Origin: Candidatus Campbelliibacteriota bacterium
GTDB taxonomy: Bacteria > Patescibacteriota > Minisyncoccia > Phycocordibacterales > GCA-2747955
Length of the DNA stretch: 43,843 bases
Assembly (NCBI GenBank): GCA_947311625.1
Contig: CAMZKW010000005.1
Location: 1 to 43,843, forward strand
Direction: 5' to 3'
Both the position numbers and the translations under genes were made by a program. Shown in pieces: positions 1-8,261 of the stretch (position 1 is its first letter; every line of letters starts with the position of its first letter). The notes beneath the pieces were generated by a model. It made no database searches and was not told the DNA's origin. It worked only from the letters and a program-made list of their open reading frames with translations.

Positions 1-351
1 TCGTCTAGTTCAGAAAATCAAATTAAAATAGAAAATATAAATTCTGAAAATAACGAAGAAGATTTCAATGATAATTCTTCAACTGAAGAAGAATCTTTAA
101 CAGAAGATATTTTGTCTAGTTCAGAAAATCAAATTAAAACAGAAAATATAGATTCTGAAAATAACGAGGAAACTTCACCAACAGATAATCAAGAAAATAG
201 TCAAATAATAGCTGAGGGAGGTAATGAAAATCAGAATGAAAGTCAAGAAAACACTAAAACAGAAAACAATCAAGAAAGTGCTTCACAAGAAGGTAATTCA
301 GAAACAGAAAATACAGATTCTCAAAATACAGAAAATCAAACAAATTCTTAA
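1..351 (+). CDS. C-terminal tail of a low-complexity surface or secreted protein (5' partial)
   Basis: The frame is open from the first base to TAA at 349-351, so the start lies outside the window. The 116 visible residues are almost only Ser, Glu, Asn, Gln, Thr and Asp, with no hydrophobic stretch and no Cys or Trp. Two imperfect copies of a block starting SSSENQIK occur 37 codons apart (bases 1-57 and 112-168) and differ at a few positions, so the tail grew by internal duplication. Such acidic polar tails are common at the end of exported or surface proteins, but nothing here identifies the family. Confidence 0.75.
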   Translation, partial: SSSSENQIKIENINSENNEEDFNDNSSTEEESLTEDILSSSENQIKTENIDSENNEETSPTDNQENSQIIAEGGNENQNESQENTKTENNQESASQEGNSETENTDSQNTENQTNS

Positions 352-397
352 TAGTAATTTGTTTTTTATTTATTAAAGAATATGATAAAATTTAATT

Positions 398-556
398 ATG
401 AAAAAAATAATTAAAAGAAATATTTTAAATCTAAAGGATAAAAATAGCTATCCTTTTAATTGAATAAGGGTCGTAAAATGAGTAATTATTTTACTTTTTA
501 TTATATTTATTATTATGTTTATAAATGGTGCTGTAGTTGATAAAGAAATAAGATAA
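398..556 (+). CDS. Small single-pass membrane protein, 52 aa
   Basis: The frame is readable only if TGA is Trp (two in-frame TGAs, giving Phe-Asn-Trp and Lys-Trp-Val). It has a basic N-terminus (MKKIIKRNI), then one hydrophobic helix at about residues 28-44 (VIILLFIIFIIMFI) and a short polar end. A GATAAAAT box ends a few bases before the ATG, the leaderless pattern of the other host genes, and there is no Shine-Dalgarno site. A terminator overlaps the stop codon. Function unknown. Divisome or envelope accessory proteins of this size exist, but I see no specific match. Confidence 0.6.
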
Positions 557-571
557 TTATTTCTTTTTTTA
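543..571 (+). terminator. Rho-independent terminator after the small membrane gene
   Basis: A 9-bp stem AAGAAATAA/TTATTTCTT (543-551 and 557-565) with loop GATAA is followed by a T run. It includes the stop codon of the gene at 398-556. Confidence 0.7.
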
Positions 572-588
572 TTTGTTATAATTAAAAA

Positions 589-1380
589 ATGAAAAATATT
601 AAAATTGATAAATCTATCTTAGGTGAAGCAAAAAAAGTTAATTCTCTTTATAGTTTGGTTGAGAAGGGTGATAAGATTTTGCTAGGTCTTTCTGGTGGTA
701 AAGATTCCATTATGATGGTTCATTTATTAAAGTATTATCAGGAAAAACTAAGAATAAATTTTGAATTTAAAGTTGTTACGGTTCATTATGGTAGTAAAGA
801 GGAAGACAAGCCACTACTTGATTTAAAAGAATATTTTAAAAATTATGGAATAGATATTGAAATTTACAAAACTAAACTTTTTGAATTGATTGAAGAAAAA
901 CAAAATAAAGGAAAATCTATTTGTTCTTTTGTAGCTAGAATGAGACGTGGCGCTTTGAATAAAAAGGCCTTGGATTGAGGTGCAAACAAATTATCCTTGG
1001 GTCATCATTTGGATGATTCCATAGAAACTTTATTTATGTCATTAATTTATGGTGGAAAAATAAGGGCAATGCCACCAAAATATAAATCCCAGAATGGTTT
1101 AGAGGTTATAAGGCCATTAATCTGAGTTAGGGAAAAAAATATTGTTAAAAATATTAAAAGAAATAATATTAAAACAATCGGAAATGAATTTTGCATAGGA
1201 TTAAAAGGTGAAAAAAAATCTCATGTTAGGGAAGAAGTTAAAAATTTATTAAAAGAATTGGAAAATAAAAACAAAGATATTTTTAATTCTTTTAAATCAG
1301 CTCTAGAAAATCCTGATTTAAATTCTCTCTTCATAAAGCCTAAAAAGAGTTTTTTGGATAAAATATATTTTTGAAGGTAA
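589..1380 (+). CDS. TtcA-like PP-loop tRNA thiolation protein
   Basis: 263 aa with UGA as Trp (TGA at 976-978 and twice more). The N-terminal PP-loop SGGKDS at residues 35-40 binds ATP. The order RMRRGAL...LGHHLDD...YGGK...MPPK is characteristic of the TtcA family, which thiolates C32 of some tRNAs using a [4Fe-4S] cluster. The usual CxxC before the RRG motif is reduced here to C112-S-F-V115, and only one Cys (in NEFC) remains where a second pair is expected, so cluster ligation is doubtful or altered. TATAAT at 577-582 lies 6 nt before the ATG, so the transcript is probably leaderless. It could be another PP-loop member such as a TtuA relative. Confidence 0.8.
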
Positions 1381-1385
1381 AAGTT

Positions 1386-1418
1386 AAAATAGGGTGGCGC
1401 TTCGCGCCACCCTATTTT
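1386..1418. terminator. GC-rich hairpin, bidirectional terminator
   Basis: A perfect 15-bp inverted repeat (1386-1400 and 1404-1418) with triloop TTC. The core is GGTGGCGC/GCGCCACC, flanked by AAAAT on the left and ATTTT on the right, so it can terminate in both directions. It lies directly after the TtcA-like gene. Confidence 0.8.
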
Positions 1419-1433
1419 TCCACAAATAACCCA

Positions 1434-1460
1434 TTGACAAAAAAAAAAAACGATTATAAT
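1434..1460 (+). promoter_or_regulatory. Canonical sigma70-type promoter of the first foreign-style unit
   Basis: TTGACA at 1434-1439 and TATAAT at 1455-1460, separated by 15 bp that are mostly A. The same arrangement, including the CGATTATAAT end, recurs at 31331-31358. Unlike host promoters it gives a long leader of about 75 nt. Confidence 0.8.
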
Positions 1461-1479
1461 TCATATAGGTAAAAAAGGT

Positions 1480-1519
1480 GGAGATGATCTCCTATGGAAA
1501 AAAGTTGAAAAGCTTTTTT
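1480..1519 (+). promoter_or_regulatory. Leader hairpins, possible attenuator
   Basis: Between promoter and start codon there are two hairpins: GGAGA/TCTCC (1480-1492), and AAAAAAGTT/AGCTTTTTT (1498-1506 and 1511-1519) closed by a GAAA tetraloop, with its U tract in the 3' arm. The second could stop transcription before the gene. No ligand class is recognisable. Confidence 0.4.
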
Positions 1520-1542
1520 AAAAATATAAAAAAGGATATAGT

Positions 1543-1899
1543 GTGAGTGATATATATAATAGTAGAATACCACAGGTTGGAGATGAAGTTATGGTGAGAG
1601 TAGAATCACATCACTATGGGACAATAATTTATTGGGCAGATAGGCACGGAGTGATAGAAGTAAAAGATAATATAGCGCTGATAAGTGATAGTCCAAAAGA
1701 AGATGATGAAAAGTATTTTTCATTAACAGATTTAATTATTGTTTCTAGAGAAGGAGTAAGCAGATGGAAGTGTAGTGAATGCAAAGAAAAATTTCTATTT
1801 TATGATTTTAAAAAAAGAGCTTGGCCATATGGTAGTTTCTCTGAAAAAAAATGCTGCCCTTTTTGTAAATCAGAATATTTTGAGAAGGTAGTATCATGA
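1543..1899 (+). CDS. Small zinc-ribbon protein, foreign-style gene
   Basis: 118 aa if TGA (1897-1899) is a stop, or 123 aa ending at TAA 1912-1914 if TGA is Trp. GTG start at 1543, chosen because AAGGAT lies about 7 nt upstream. The N-terminal half is beta-rich (residues 10-60), and the C-terminal half has WKCSECKEKF...KKCCPFCKSEYF, a four-Cys zinc ribbon. All three Trp are TGG. The terminal TGA overlaps a following ATG (ATGA), the translational coupling expected under the standard code. Together with the TTGACA promoter and the Shine-Dalgarno site, this sets it apart from its neighbours. The family is not recognised. Confidence 0.7.
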   Translation: MSDIYNSRIPQVGDEVMVRVESHHYGTIIYWADRHGVIEVKDNIALISDSPKEDDEKYFSLTDLIIVSREGVSRWKCSECKEKFLFYDFKKRAWPYGSFSEKKCCPFCKSEYFEKVVS

Positions 1900-2027
1900 A
1901 AAATATGATTTTAAATATCTAGTTATTTCTGGTTTCTGGCTGGGCTGGTAAAAAAACTAAAAAATGCACTAAAATATGGTCAGAAAAATACAGGAGATAG
2001 GAGGTAAAGAGAAAGGGTTTTTTTTAA
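1896..2027 (+). pseudogene. Possible second small gene of the unit, interrupted by two amber codons
   Basis: ATG at 1896 overlaps the TGA of the preceding gene, with GAAGGT upstream as a weak ribosome site. The frame has TAG at 1920-1922 and 1998-2000 and ends with TAA at 2025-2027. Read through, it gives 43 residues: a hydrophobic start, then a basic, Cys- and Trp-containing part (SGWAGKKTKKCTKIW), with Trp as TGG. It may be a decayed gene, a recoded one, or chance. I put it down because of the ATGA overlap and because similar in-frame stops occur near 17.5-19 kb. Confidence 0.25.
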
Positions 2028-2042
2028 AAAAGGCTCTTTCTC
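2009..2042 (+). terminator. Hairpin ending the first foreign-style unit
   Basis: GAGAAAG (2009-2015) pairs with CTTTCTC (2036-2042), and the stem continues inward through GG/CT and a T/A run. It closes the unit before the nusB promoter. Confidence 0.55.
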
Positions 2043-2102
2043 AAAAAAATATTATAGGTACCTGTGGGTATTTTTTTAAAAATTTGATATAATTAATTCA
2101 AT

Positions 2103-3005
2103 ATGTTAACAAGAAGAGAATCAAGAGCAGTGACTCTACAAACACTTTTTATTTTAGATTTTAAAAAAAGTGATGATATTGATAAATTTTACGAATATAC
2201 ACTTTCAGATTTTTTTGATGCCAAAGAAGATGATGGCAAAGTAGTTGAAAGAATTAAAAAAGATGAGTATTCATTTAATTTACTAAATAGTGTTTTTGAA
2301 AAAAAAGATACTTTAGATGAAATTATAAAAAAGGCGGCTTCAGATTGACCATTGGAAAAAATATCATTGATTGATAAAAATATTTTAAGAATTGGTATTT
2401 ATGAATTACTTTTTAATAAGGAAAAAATTCCGGCACCCGTTGCCATCGATGAATCAATTTTATTATCAAAATCTTTTAACCCATCAGATAGTTCTCATAA
2501 ATTTATTTCAGGAGTTTTAGGTTCTGTATTGGAAGCTTCTGGAATAGAGGAGGATGAATCAAGAAAATGAGTTAAAAAAGAATACGAAGGTAAGTATGGT
2601 TTTTTACCTTATTTTAAAGATGGTAAAAAAATAAAAGTTGGTTTAGTTCTTAATATTTTTGAAAAATGAACCTTACCTAAGGGTAGTGCTAAGGGTGATT
2701 TTAAAAATGAAAATGAAGCTATTTTGGAAGTGGCAAAAAGAAAATTAAACATAATTGGAGAGGTTAAAGAAAAAATAGGAGGGCATACTTATTCCGCAGG
2801 TATTATTAATGATAAAAGAGTAATAAAAAATATACAATATTTTTTATTAGAGGTAAAAAATAAAAATGATGTAAAATTAAATCCAAAACTTCAAGGATTA
2901 AATAAGATTGAATTTTTTGATTTAGATAAAATAAAAAATATTGATACCTATGAAGATGTGCTGCCATTATTTGAAAAGGCGGGAAGAATTTTAGAAAAAA
3001 AATAA
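2103..3005 (+). CDS. nusB: NusB antitermination factor fused to a Nudix-like domain
   Basis: 300 aa with three TGA=Trp codons. Residues 1-160 are NusB, the RNA-binding helical protein of antitermination complexes: RRESRAVTLQTLF at the start, SDWPLEKIS with TGA at the conserved Trp, then IDKNILRIGIYELLF, PAPVAIDESI and KFISGVLGSVL. The rest resembles a Nudix hydrolase: EKWTLPKGSAKGD (TGA at the Trp preceding the LPKG motif) and a helix LEVAKRKL where the Nudix box would have REUxEE. The acidic catalytic residues are mostly missing, so this half may bind rather than hydrolyse nucleotides. TATAAT at 2088-2093 is 9 nt before the ATG. It is followed 4 nt later by rnc. Confidence 0.85.
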
Positions 3006-3009
3006 TAAC

Positions 3010-3699
3010 ATGAAGGAAATAAAAGAATTTGAAAAAAAAATAGGATTAGAATTCAAGAATAAAGATTTAATAGACTTAGCTTTTACTCACAGGTCATATT
3101 TAAATGAAAATAGAGACAAAGTTAAGGAACATAATGAAAGAATTGAATTTCTAGGAGACGCTGTTTTAGAATTAGTAGTAACTGAAATGTTATATAATAA
3201 ATTTCCAGGAATGAAAGAGGGTGAAATGACAACAATACGTTCAGCTCTCGTTAATACTGACTCTCTTTCAAAACAGGCTTCAAAATTAGGAATGGAAGAT
3301 TATCTAAAAATGTCTAAAGGTGAAAAAGCTTCAGAAAAAGGTAGGTGACATATTTTAGCAAATACTTTTGAATCAGTCATAGGGGCTATTTATTTGGATT
3401 TTGGATATGAATCTTCTAAAAAATTTTTAGAAATAAATCTTTTTCCATATTTATCAGAAGTTTTAGAAAATAATTTGCATAGAGACCCAAAATCATATTT
3501 TCAAGAGAAAGCTCAGGAAAAGAATGGTGTAACTCCAGAGTATAAAACGGTGGAAGAAGTTGGTCCAGAACATGACAAAGAGTATATCGCAGCAGCATAC
3601 ATAGGAAAAGAATTTGTTGCTAAAGGGAAAGGTAGTTCTAAAAAAAATGCAGAAATAGATGCAGCAGCCAATGCTTTAAAAATTAAAAACTGAAATTAA
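3010..3699 (+). CDS. rnc: Ribonuclease III
   Basis: 229 aa. It processes double-stranded RNA, for example in rRNA maturation. The N-terminal RNase III domain carries the signature HNERIEFLGDAVLELV and the second acidic site ESVIGAIYLDFG. The C-terminal double-stranded RNA-binding domain has DPKSYFQEKAQEK, PEYKTVEEVGP and GKGSSKKNAEIDAAANAL. TGA at 3346-3348 is internal, and TGA at 3691-3693 is read as Trp before TAA at 3697-3699. The gene lies 4 nt after nusB with no Shine-Dalgarno site, so it is probably cotranscribed with nusB. Confidence 0.92.
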
Positions 3700-3711
3700 T
3701 TTCAGTTTTTT
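3685..3711 (+). terminator. Terminator at the end of rnc
   Basis: An inverted repeat AAAAACTGAAATT/AATTTCAGTTTTT (3685-3697 and 3698-3710) ends in a T run and overlaps the last codons of rnc. Confidence 0.8.
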
Positions 3712-3725
3712 GTTACAATATATTT

Positions 3726-4127
3726 ATGAAAAATTTAGAAGAAAAAATTTATTCTTTAATGCGAAAAAGTAAAAATATGAGAGAGGTCTATAGAAAAAAT
3801 CCAAATTTAGATAATGAAAATTTATTAAAGGAATTGGAAGCACAGTCTGATATAGAAGATAGGATAGAAAAAGAACCTATTTTAAAAGAATCTTTGGAAG
3901 GTTTTTCAATTATATTTGGATTAAAACCTAGTGATATATTAGAATTAATAGAATTTAAATCAAATACAGATATAAGGATGGAGTTTGAAAAAATGAAAAT
4001 AGATGGTGGTGTTAATAGTGGTAAAAAAGAATTCGGAGCCGACAAGGGTGGATATTTTAAAAGTGGTATTTCTGGAAATGATAAAGGTGGTGATTTTTCT
4101 GTAAATTCTAATGATTTAAGTTTTTAG
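3726..4127 (+). CDS. Hypothetical protein with Gly-rich tail, 133 aa
   Basis: TACAAT at 3714-3719 sits 6 nt before the ATG. Residues 1-90 are charged and helical with a possible coiled coil (MKNLEEKIYSLMRKSKNM, then ENLLKELEAQSDIEDRIEKEP). The tail after residue 94 is rich in Gly, Ser, Asn and Lys, with GGV, GGY and GGD repeats. It has no Cys, no Trp and no membrane segment, and ends in TAG. The family is not recognised. A disordered tail of this type suggests an interaction or assembly role, which is speculation. Confidence 0.7.
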   Translation: MKNLEEKIYSLMRKSKNMREVYRKNPNLDNENLLKELEAQSDIEDRIEKEPILKESLEGFSIIFGLKPSDILELIEFKSNTDIRMEFEKMKIDGGVNSGKKEFGADKGGYFKSGISGNDKGGDFSVNSNDLSF

Positions 4128-4184
4128 GTTTGTAAAGTATATAAGTGGTACTAAAATATAAATAATTAAATATTTTACAAACTT
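4126..4184 (+). repeat. Long inverted repeat between genes
   Basis: A 15-bp stem with two G-U pairs (4126-4140 and 4170-4184; core GTTTGTAAA/TTTACAAAC) encloses a 29-nt loop. There is no T run directly after it, so it is not a standard terminator. It lies upstream of the marR promoter. Confidence 0.5.
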
Positions 4185-4224
4185 GGGTGTTTATTGAATA
4201 CTAGATTTTTTTTTAATTTTATGA

Positions 4225-4242
4225 TATAATTAAGTAACTTAA
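4225..4242 (+). promoter_or_regulatory. marR promoter with palindromic operator
   Basis: TATAAT at 4225-4230 overlaps the near-perfect palindrome TTAAGTAACTTAA at 4230-4242, so a bound protein would cover the -10 edge and the start site. The ATG is 17 nt after the -10 box. The identical box, palindrome and spacing occur at 8239-8256. The probable binder is the MarR protein encoded next to it. Confidence 0.75.
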
Positions 4243-4247
4243 GTATT

Positions 4248-4700
4248 ATGAAAAATAGAGAAATAATTGAAAAACTTTTGGAAGTTAAAAATATTTTGAA
4301 TGAAGCAGGAAGGAAGGAAATATTTTTTGAGTTTGGTTTAACGGTGGCGAATTATGAAATTTTAAAAATAATTGAAAAGGGAGAAGTAAAAACAATTACA
4401 GATTTAAAAAATATTTTTTCTGAAAGTTTAGCTTCCTTAACTCAAAAAACTCAAAAATTAGAAGAATTGAAATATTTAAAAAAAGAGAAGGATGAAAATG
4501 ATCCTAGAAAAAATATTTTAATAATTACAAAAAAAGGAATTGATTCTTTAAGAAGAGTTGAAAAAAAAATTGATTTAGTTTCTTCTTTTATTTTAAAAAA
4601 ATTTTCCCAAAAAGAAAAAGAAAATTTTTATGAAATTTTAGATTTTTTATCAATTAAATTAAAAAATAGAATAAATAAAAAAATAGTATGAAAAAATTAA
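4248..4700 (+). CDS. MarR-family transcriptional regulator
   Basis: 150 aa winged-helix protein. NYEILKIIEKGEVKTITDLKNIF, then SESLASLTQKTQKLEELKYLKKEKDENDPRKN, show the MarR recognition helix and the wing with its D-x-R. The family binds short palindromes as dimers and is often released by small hydrophobic compounds. The frame passes a TGA (4689-4691, Trp) and ends at TAA 4698-4700, overlapping the next gene by 13 nt. It heads an exporter operon, and its own promoter holds a palindrome also found at the exporter ATPase, so autoregulation and control of efflux are likely. Confidence 0.85.
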
Positions 4701-6247
4701 AAAAAAATAAAAAGATAATTTTGGGTTTTTTGCTGTTAATTATATTTTTAGTAGGTAAAAATATCTATCAAAAATATCAAGAAGCAAATCCTAATTGAAA
4801 ATATAAAAAAATTCAAATTGAAAATAAAGAATTGAAAAAAACTATTTCTGTAGATGGTGAAGTGGTAGCTGATTATGAATTAAATTTAGCATCTGAAATA
4901 CCTGGTATTATATCTAAAGTTTATATTAAAGAAGGTGATTATGTAAAAAAAGGTCAGTTATTGATAAAATTAAAAGATAGCGATTATAGAAATCAAGTTA
5001 GTTCTGCCTATGTAAATCAAAAAATAAATGAAGTTGCTTATGAGAAAACAAAAAAACCAAATCAAAATTTAGATTTAGATATTAAGTCTATTGATGATGG
5101 TAAAAAAACAATTTTAGAAAATATTCAAAAAGTAAGTTCAGATATTAAAAGTCAAATAAATTTACTAGAAACAGATTTATCTCAATGATTAAGATTGGAA
5201 ATAGATGATTATTTTGATCATACTGAATTTGATGATGGTATATATAATCCAACTTTTACCTATAGAATAAAGTCACAAATAGAGATATCTCGTTTAGAAG
5301 AAGAAAGAAAAGAATTAAGTAGTAAATATGAAAATTATAAAAAATCTAATAAAAATATAGATGATACTCTAGATGTTTTGAGAGATTTTGAAAAAATGTT
5401 TTCAGATTTATATTCTAATTCACAGGATTTTCTTGGTTTTAATGAAAAAGAATTAGAACAAAAAGAAAAGCATTTATCAGTTTTAAGAAATATAGTTATT
5501 CAAAAGAGAAATAATTTAATATCTCTAAAAACTACATTATCTAATTTAAAAAATAATTTAGATAATAATAAAACTTCTAAAGAAAAAATTAAAAATATTG
5601 TAAACCCCATTGACTTAAAGTTGGCCAACGAGAGAATAAGGGCTGCAAGAGTTCAGACACATTCAGCATATACTCAATTACAAAAGACTTATATTAGGGC
5701 AACAAAGTCAGGAGTTGTAGCAAATATTTATAAAAAAGAAGGTGAATATGCGGGACCATCACAAGCATTAATAAAAATTTATTCAAAAAATAAATATTTT
5801 ACAGCAGATATTCCAGAAGTTGATTTAGGGAAAATAAAAAAAGAAATGGATGTAAATATTAAATTAGATGCTTTTAAGAATAAAATTTTAAAAGGAAAAA
5901 TAGATTTTATTTATCCAGAAAAAAAAGAAGTTTTCGGCATAAATTATTATGAGGCAAAAATTATTTTTGATAAAAGAGTTTTAAAAGAAAATAATATATT
6001 TACTGGTATGTCGGGAGAAGTAATTATTCCCTATGAAATTAAAAAAGTAGAGTTTTCTTTGAATCGTGATATTGTAAAAAAAGATAGTGATAAGTATTTT
6101 GTTTGAATTTTAAATCCAGAAAAAAAAGGAAGTTTTGATGATAAATTTATAAAGAAATATTTTGAAGTCGGATTTATTGGAGATAATTTTATAGAGATAA
6201 AAGATGATTTAAATAAGTTTGATATATTAAATATTTCAAAAAAATAA
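4688..6247 (+). CDS. Membrane fusion (adaptor) protein, MacA/HlyD type
   Basis: 519 aa. One N-terminal membrane helix (IILGFLLLIIFLVG, about residues 10-23), then a lipoyl half-motif LASEIPGIISKVYIKEGDYVKKGQLL, a long coiled-coil insertion of roughly 250 residues, the second lipoyl half (YIRATKSGVVANIYKKEGEY), and a beta-barrel part with TADIPEVDLG and FTGMSGEVIIPYE. This is the order of periplasmic adaptors that couple an ABC permease to export. TGA codes for Trp at several places (for example 5186-5188 and 6104-6106). The ATG at 4688 lies inside the end of marR, so translation is probably coupled. The coiled coil is long for the family. Confidence 0.85.
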
Positions 6248-6251
6248 TAAA

Positions 6252-7571
6252 ATGAAGAAAAAAAATAGAAAAAAGAATAAGTTAAAAATAAGTAGCAAGG
6301 TAGAAAGTTTGAGAAGTGAAATTTCTACTTCTAAAAAAACAAAAAACAAGAAAAATTTTTTTGTAGATTTTAAACTAGCTTTTTTCTTAACTTGAAAATC
6401 AATCCAGAGAGGGAATAAATCATCTCTTATTTTAGTAATAGGTATAATGATGGTTGTATTTTTAAACTTACTTTTTACAGATGCTATTTTTGCTGGTATC
6501 ACAAAGGGTATGAATGATAATAAAATAAATTATCAATATGGAGAAATTATAATTGAGCCTGGAGCTGGAGAAAATTTTATTAAAAATACAAGAGAAATAA
6601 TAAATAATTATAAAGATGAAAGTGGGGTGGAAAATATAGATTATTCTTTAAAAACAGGGGTTAATTTTATAAACAGAAAAAATAAAGATGGAAGAGACTC
6701 TAAAAAAATACCTGGAATTTTAATGGCTTGGAATAAAAATGATAAGTCAGTTTTTGATTTTAAATCAAATTTAGTTGCAGGGAGATTTTTAAAAGATGAT
6801 GATTTTGGAAAGATTGTTTTAGGTTCAAATTTATCTGGTGGATTTGGGGAGTCGGTTTTTCCAGATGATTTAGAAATAAAATTAGGTGAAAAAGTTTTAG
6901 TTAATTTTGGGGGAAAAAATGAAAGAGAATTTCAAATAGTTGGAGTCTATAAAACAAAAAACTTTGATATCGATAGAAGGGCTATTATTTTACATAAAGA
7001 TTTAAAAAGAGTTTTAGGTGTTAATTCTGAAGCTAGTGAAATTATTTTTCGTTTAGATAAAAGAGGTGATTCAAAAAAAATTTTAAAAAGTTTAAAAGTT
7101 AAATACCCTAAATTAAAAATTTATGATTGAGAGGAAAAAATTTCATTTGGCGCATCCATTGGAAAATCTTTTGAAGCCATCGGAATGATTTTAAAGGTAA
7201 TAGGTTCTTTGGTGGCTGGTTTAGTTATATTTATAATAATCTTTGTTAACGTTGTTAACAATAGAAGACAAGTTGGGGTCTTAAGAGCTATGGGTATTAA
7301 ACAGAAAGTATTAGTTGCCTCCTATGTATTTCTCGGGGTATTTTATATATTAATGGGTATAATTTTTGGTTATTTTTTGATGGAGTATGTAATCATAGAA
7401 ATGTTTAAAGTACATCCTATAAAAATGCCAATGGCTGATGTTGCACCATTTTTATCTCAAAGATCATTTATTTCAGCTATATTTCTATTTTCTATTTTTG
7501 CATTAATTGGTTCTATTGTTCCAGCTTATAATCAAATAAAAAAGAAAATTTTAGATTTGCTTTATCGATAA
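6252..7571 (+). CDS. ABC transporter permease, MacB/FtsX family
   Basis: 439 aa, starting 4 nt after the adaptor gene. A very basic N-terminal tail of about 45 residues precedes FFLTWKSIQRGNKSSLILVIGIMMVVFLNLLF, the first membrane helix typical of MacB/FtsX permeases (TGA at the Trp). A large extracytoplasmic domain follows (GEIIIEPG, AGRFLKDDDFGKIVLGSNL, FQIVGVYKT), then three helices near the C-terminus with NNRRQVGVLRAMGIKQKVLVASYVFLG, the coupling motif of the family. TGA at 7128-7130 is Trp. No ATPase domain is fused. The partner is probably the ATPase at 8262. Confidence 0.88.
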
Positions 7572-7600
7572 CATTTTTAAAAAAATGTTATAATATTTTT

Positions 7601-8179
7601 ATGATTAATAAAGAAAAAGCATTTACTCTTATAGAATTATTAGTAGTAATAGCAATAATAGGTATTCTTGCTGGAATATTATTTGTATCAATAAATCCCT
7701 CAGATCAAGTTAATAAAGCTAAATCAGCAAAGGTTGTAAGGGATATGAAGGCTATAAAGGATGCTGTTGCTTTTTATGTTTTAGATACAGGTGAATTTCC
7801 ACCAGTCTGTCGTTTGAACTGTACTAAAGATACAGATCCTCTTCTAACTAATGTGAATGGTAATAGTGGATGATCTGGTCCATATATCCAAGATGGTATT
7901 TGGAATAGAAAACACCCGTGAGGTGGACATATGGGTTTATTTTTATATGATTCAAATAATAATGGTAAAACTGAGGTTTGATTAATTTTGGATGATGATG
8001 CTCCAGGAACAGATGCTAATGATAATTCAGGCCTAGTACCTATAAAATACCTTAAGATGATTGATAAAAGTATTGATGATAATAATTTAAACTCAGGGTC
8101 TTTCTTTCTAGGAAATTCAGCACCATTTGCTTCAGGCGAAGGAGCCTGAAGAGTTTATAGAATTGGTGAACAAAATTAA
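7601..8179 (+). CDS. Type IV pilin / pseudopilin-like protein
   Basis: 192 aa. It has a class III signal: a short charged leader, then AFTLIELLVVIAIIGILAGILFVSINP, with cleavage expected before Phe and Glu at +5. The globular part has the pseudopilin landmarks W-x-GPYI and HPWGGHMGL, both Trp encoded by TGA, which resemble GspG W-x-GPYL and DPWG. The prepilin peptidase at 32101 would process it. TATAAT at 7589-7594 is 6 nt before the ATG. It interrupts the exporter cluster but has its own promoter. It could serve adhesion, motility or DNA uptake. Confidence 0.88.
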
Positions 8180-8196
8180 AAATAATGTAATTTTGT

Positions 8197-8231
8197 AAAT
8201 AAAATCTATAATGTTTTTTAGATATTTTATT
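8197..8231 (+). terminator. Possible terminator after the pilin gene
   Basis: AATAAAATCTA pairs with TAGATATTTTATT (with a two-base bulge) around a T-rich loop, just before the ATPase promoter. The structure is AT-only, so the call is weak. Confidence 0.3.
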
Positions 8232-8238
8232 ATTATGT

Positions 8239-8256
8239 TATAATTAAGTAACTTAA
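8239..8256 (+). promoter_or_regulatory. ABC ATPase promoter with the same palindromic operator as marR
   Basis: TATAAT at 8239-8244 overlaps TTAAGTAACTTAA at 8244-8256, with the ATG 17 nt after the -10 box. The geometry is identical to 4225-4248, which points to one regulator acting on both promoters. Confidence 0.75.
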
Positions 8257-8261
8257 TTATT

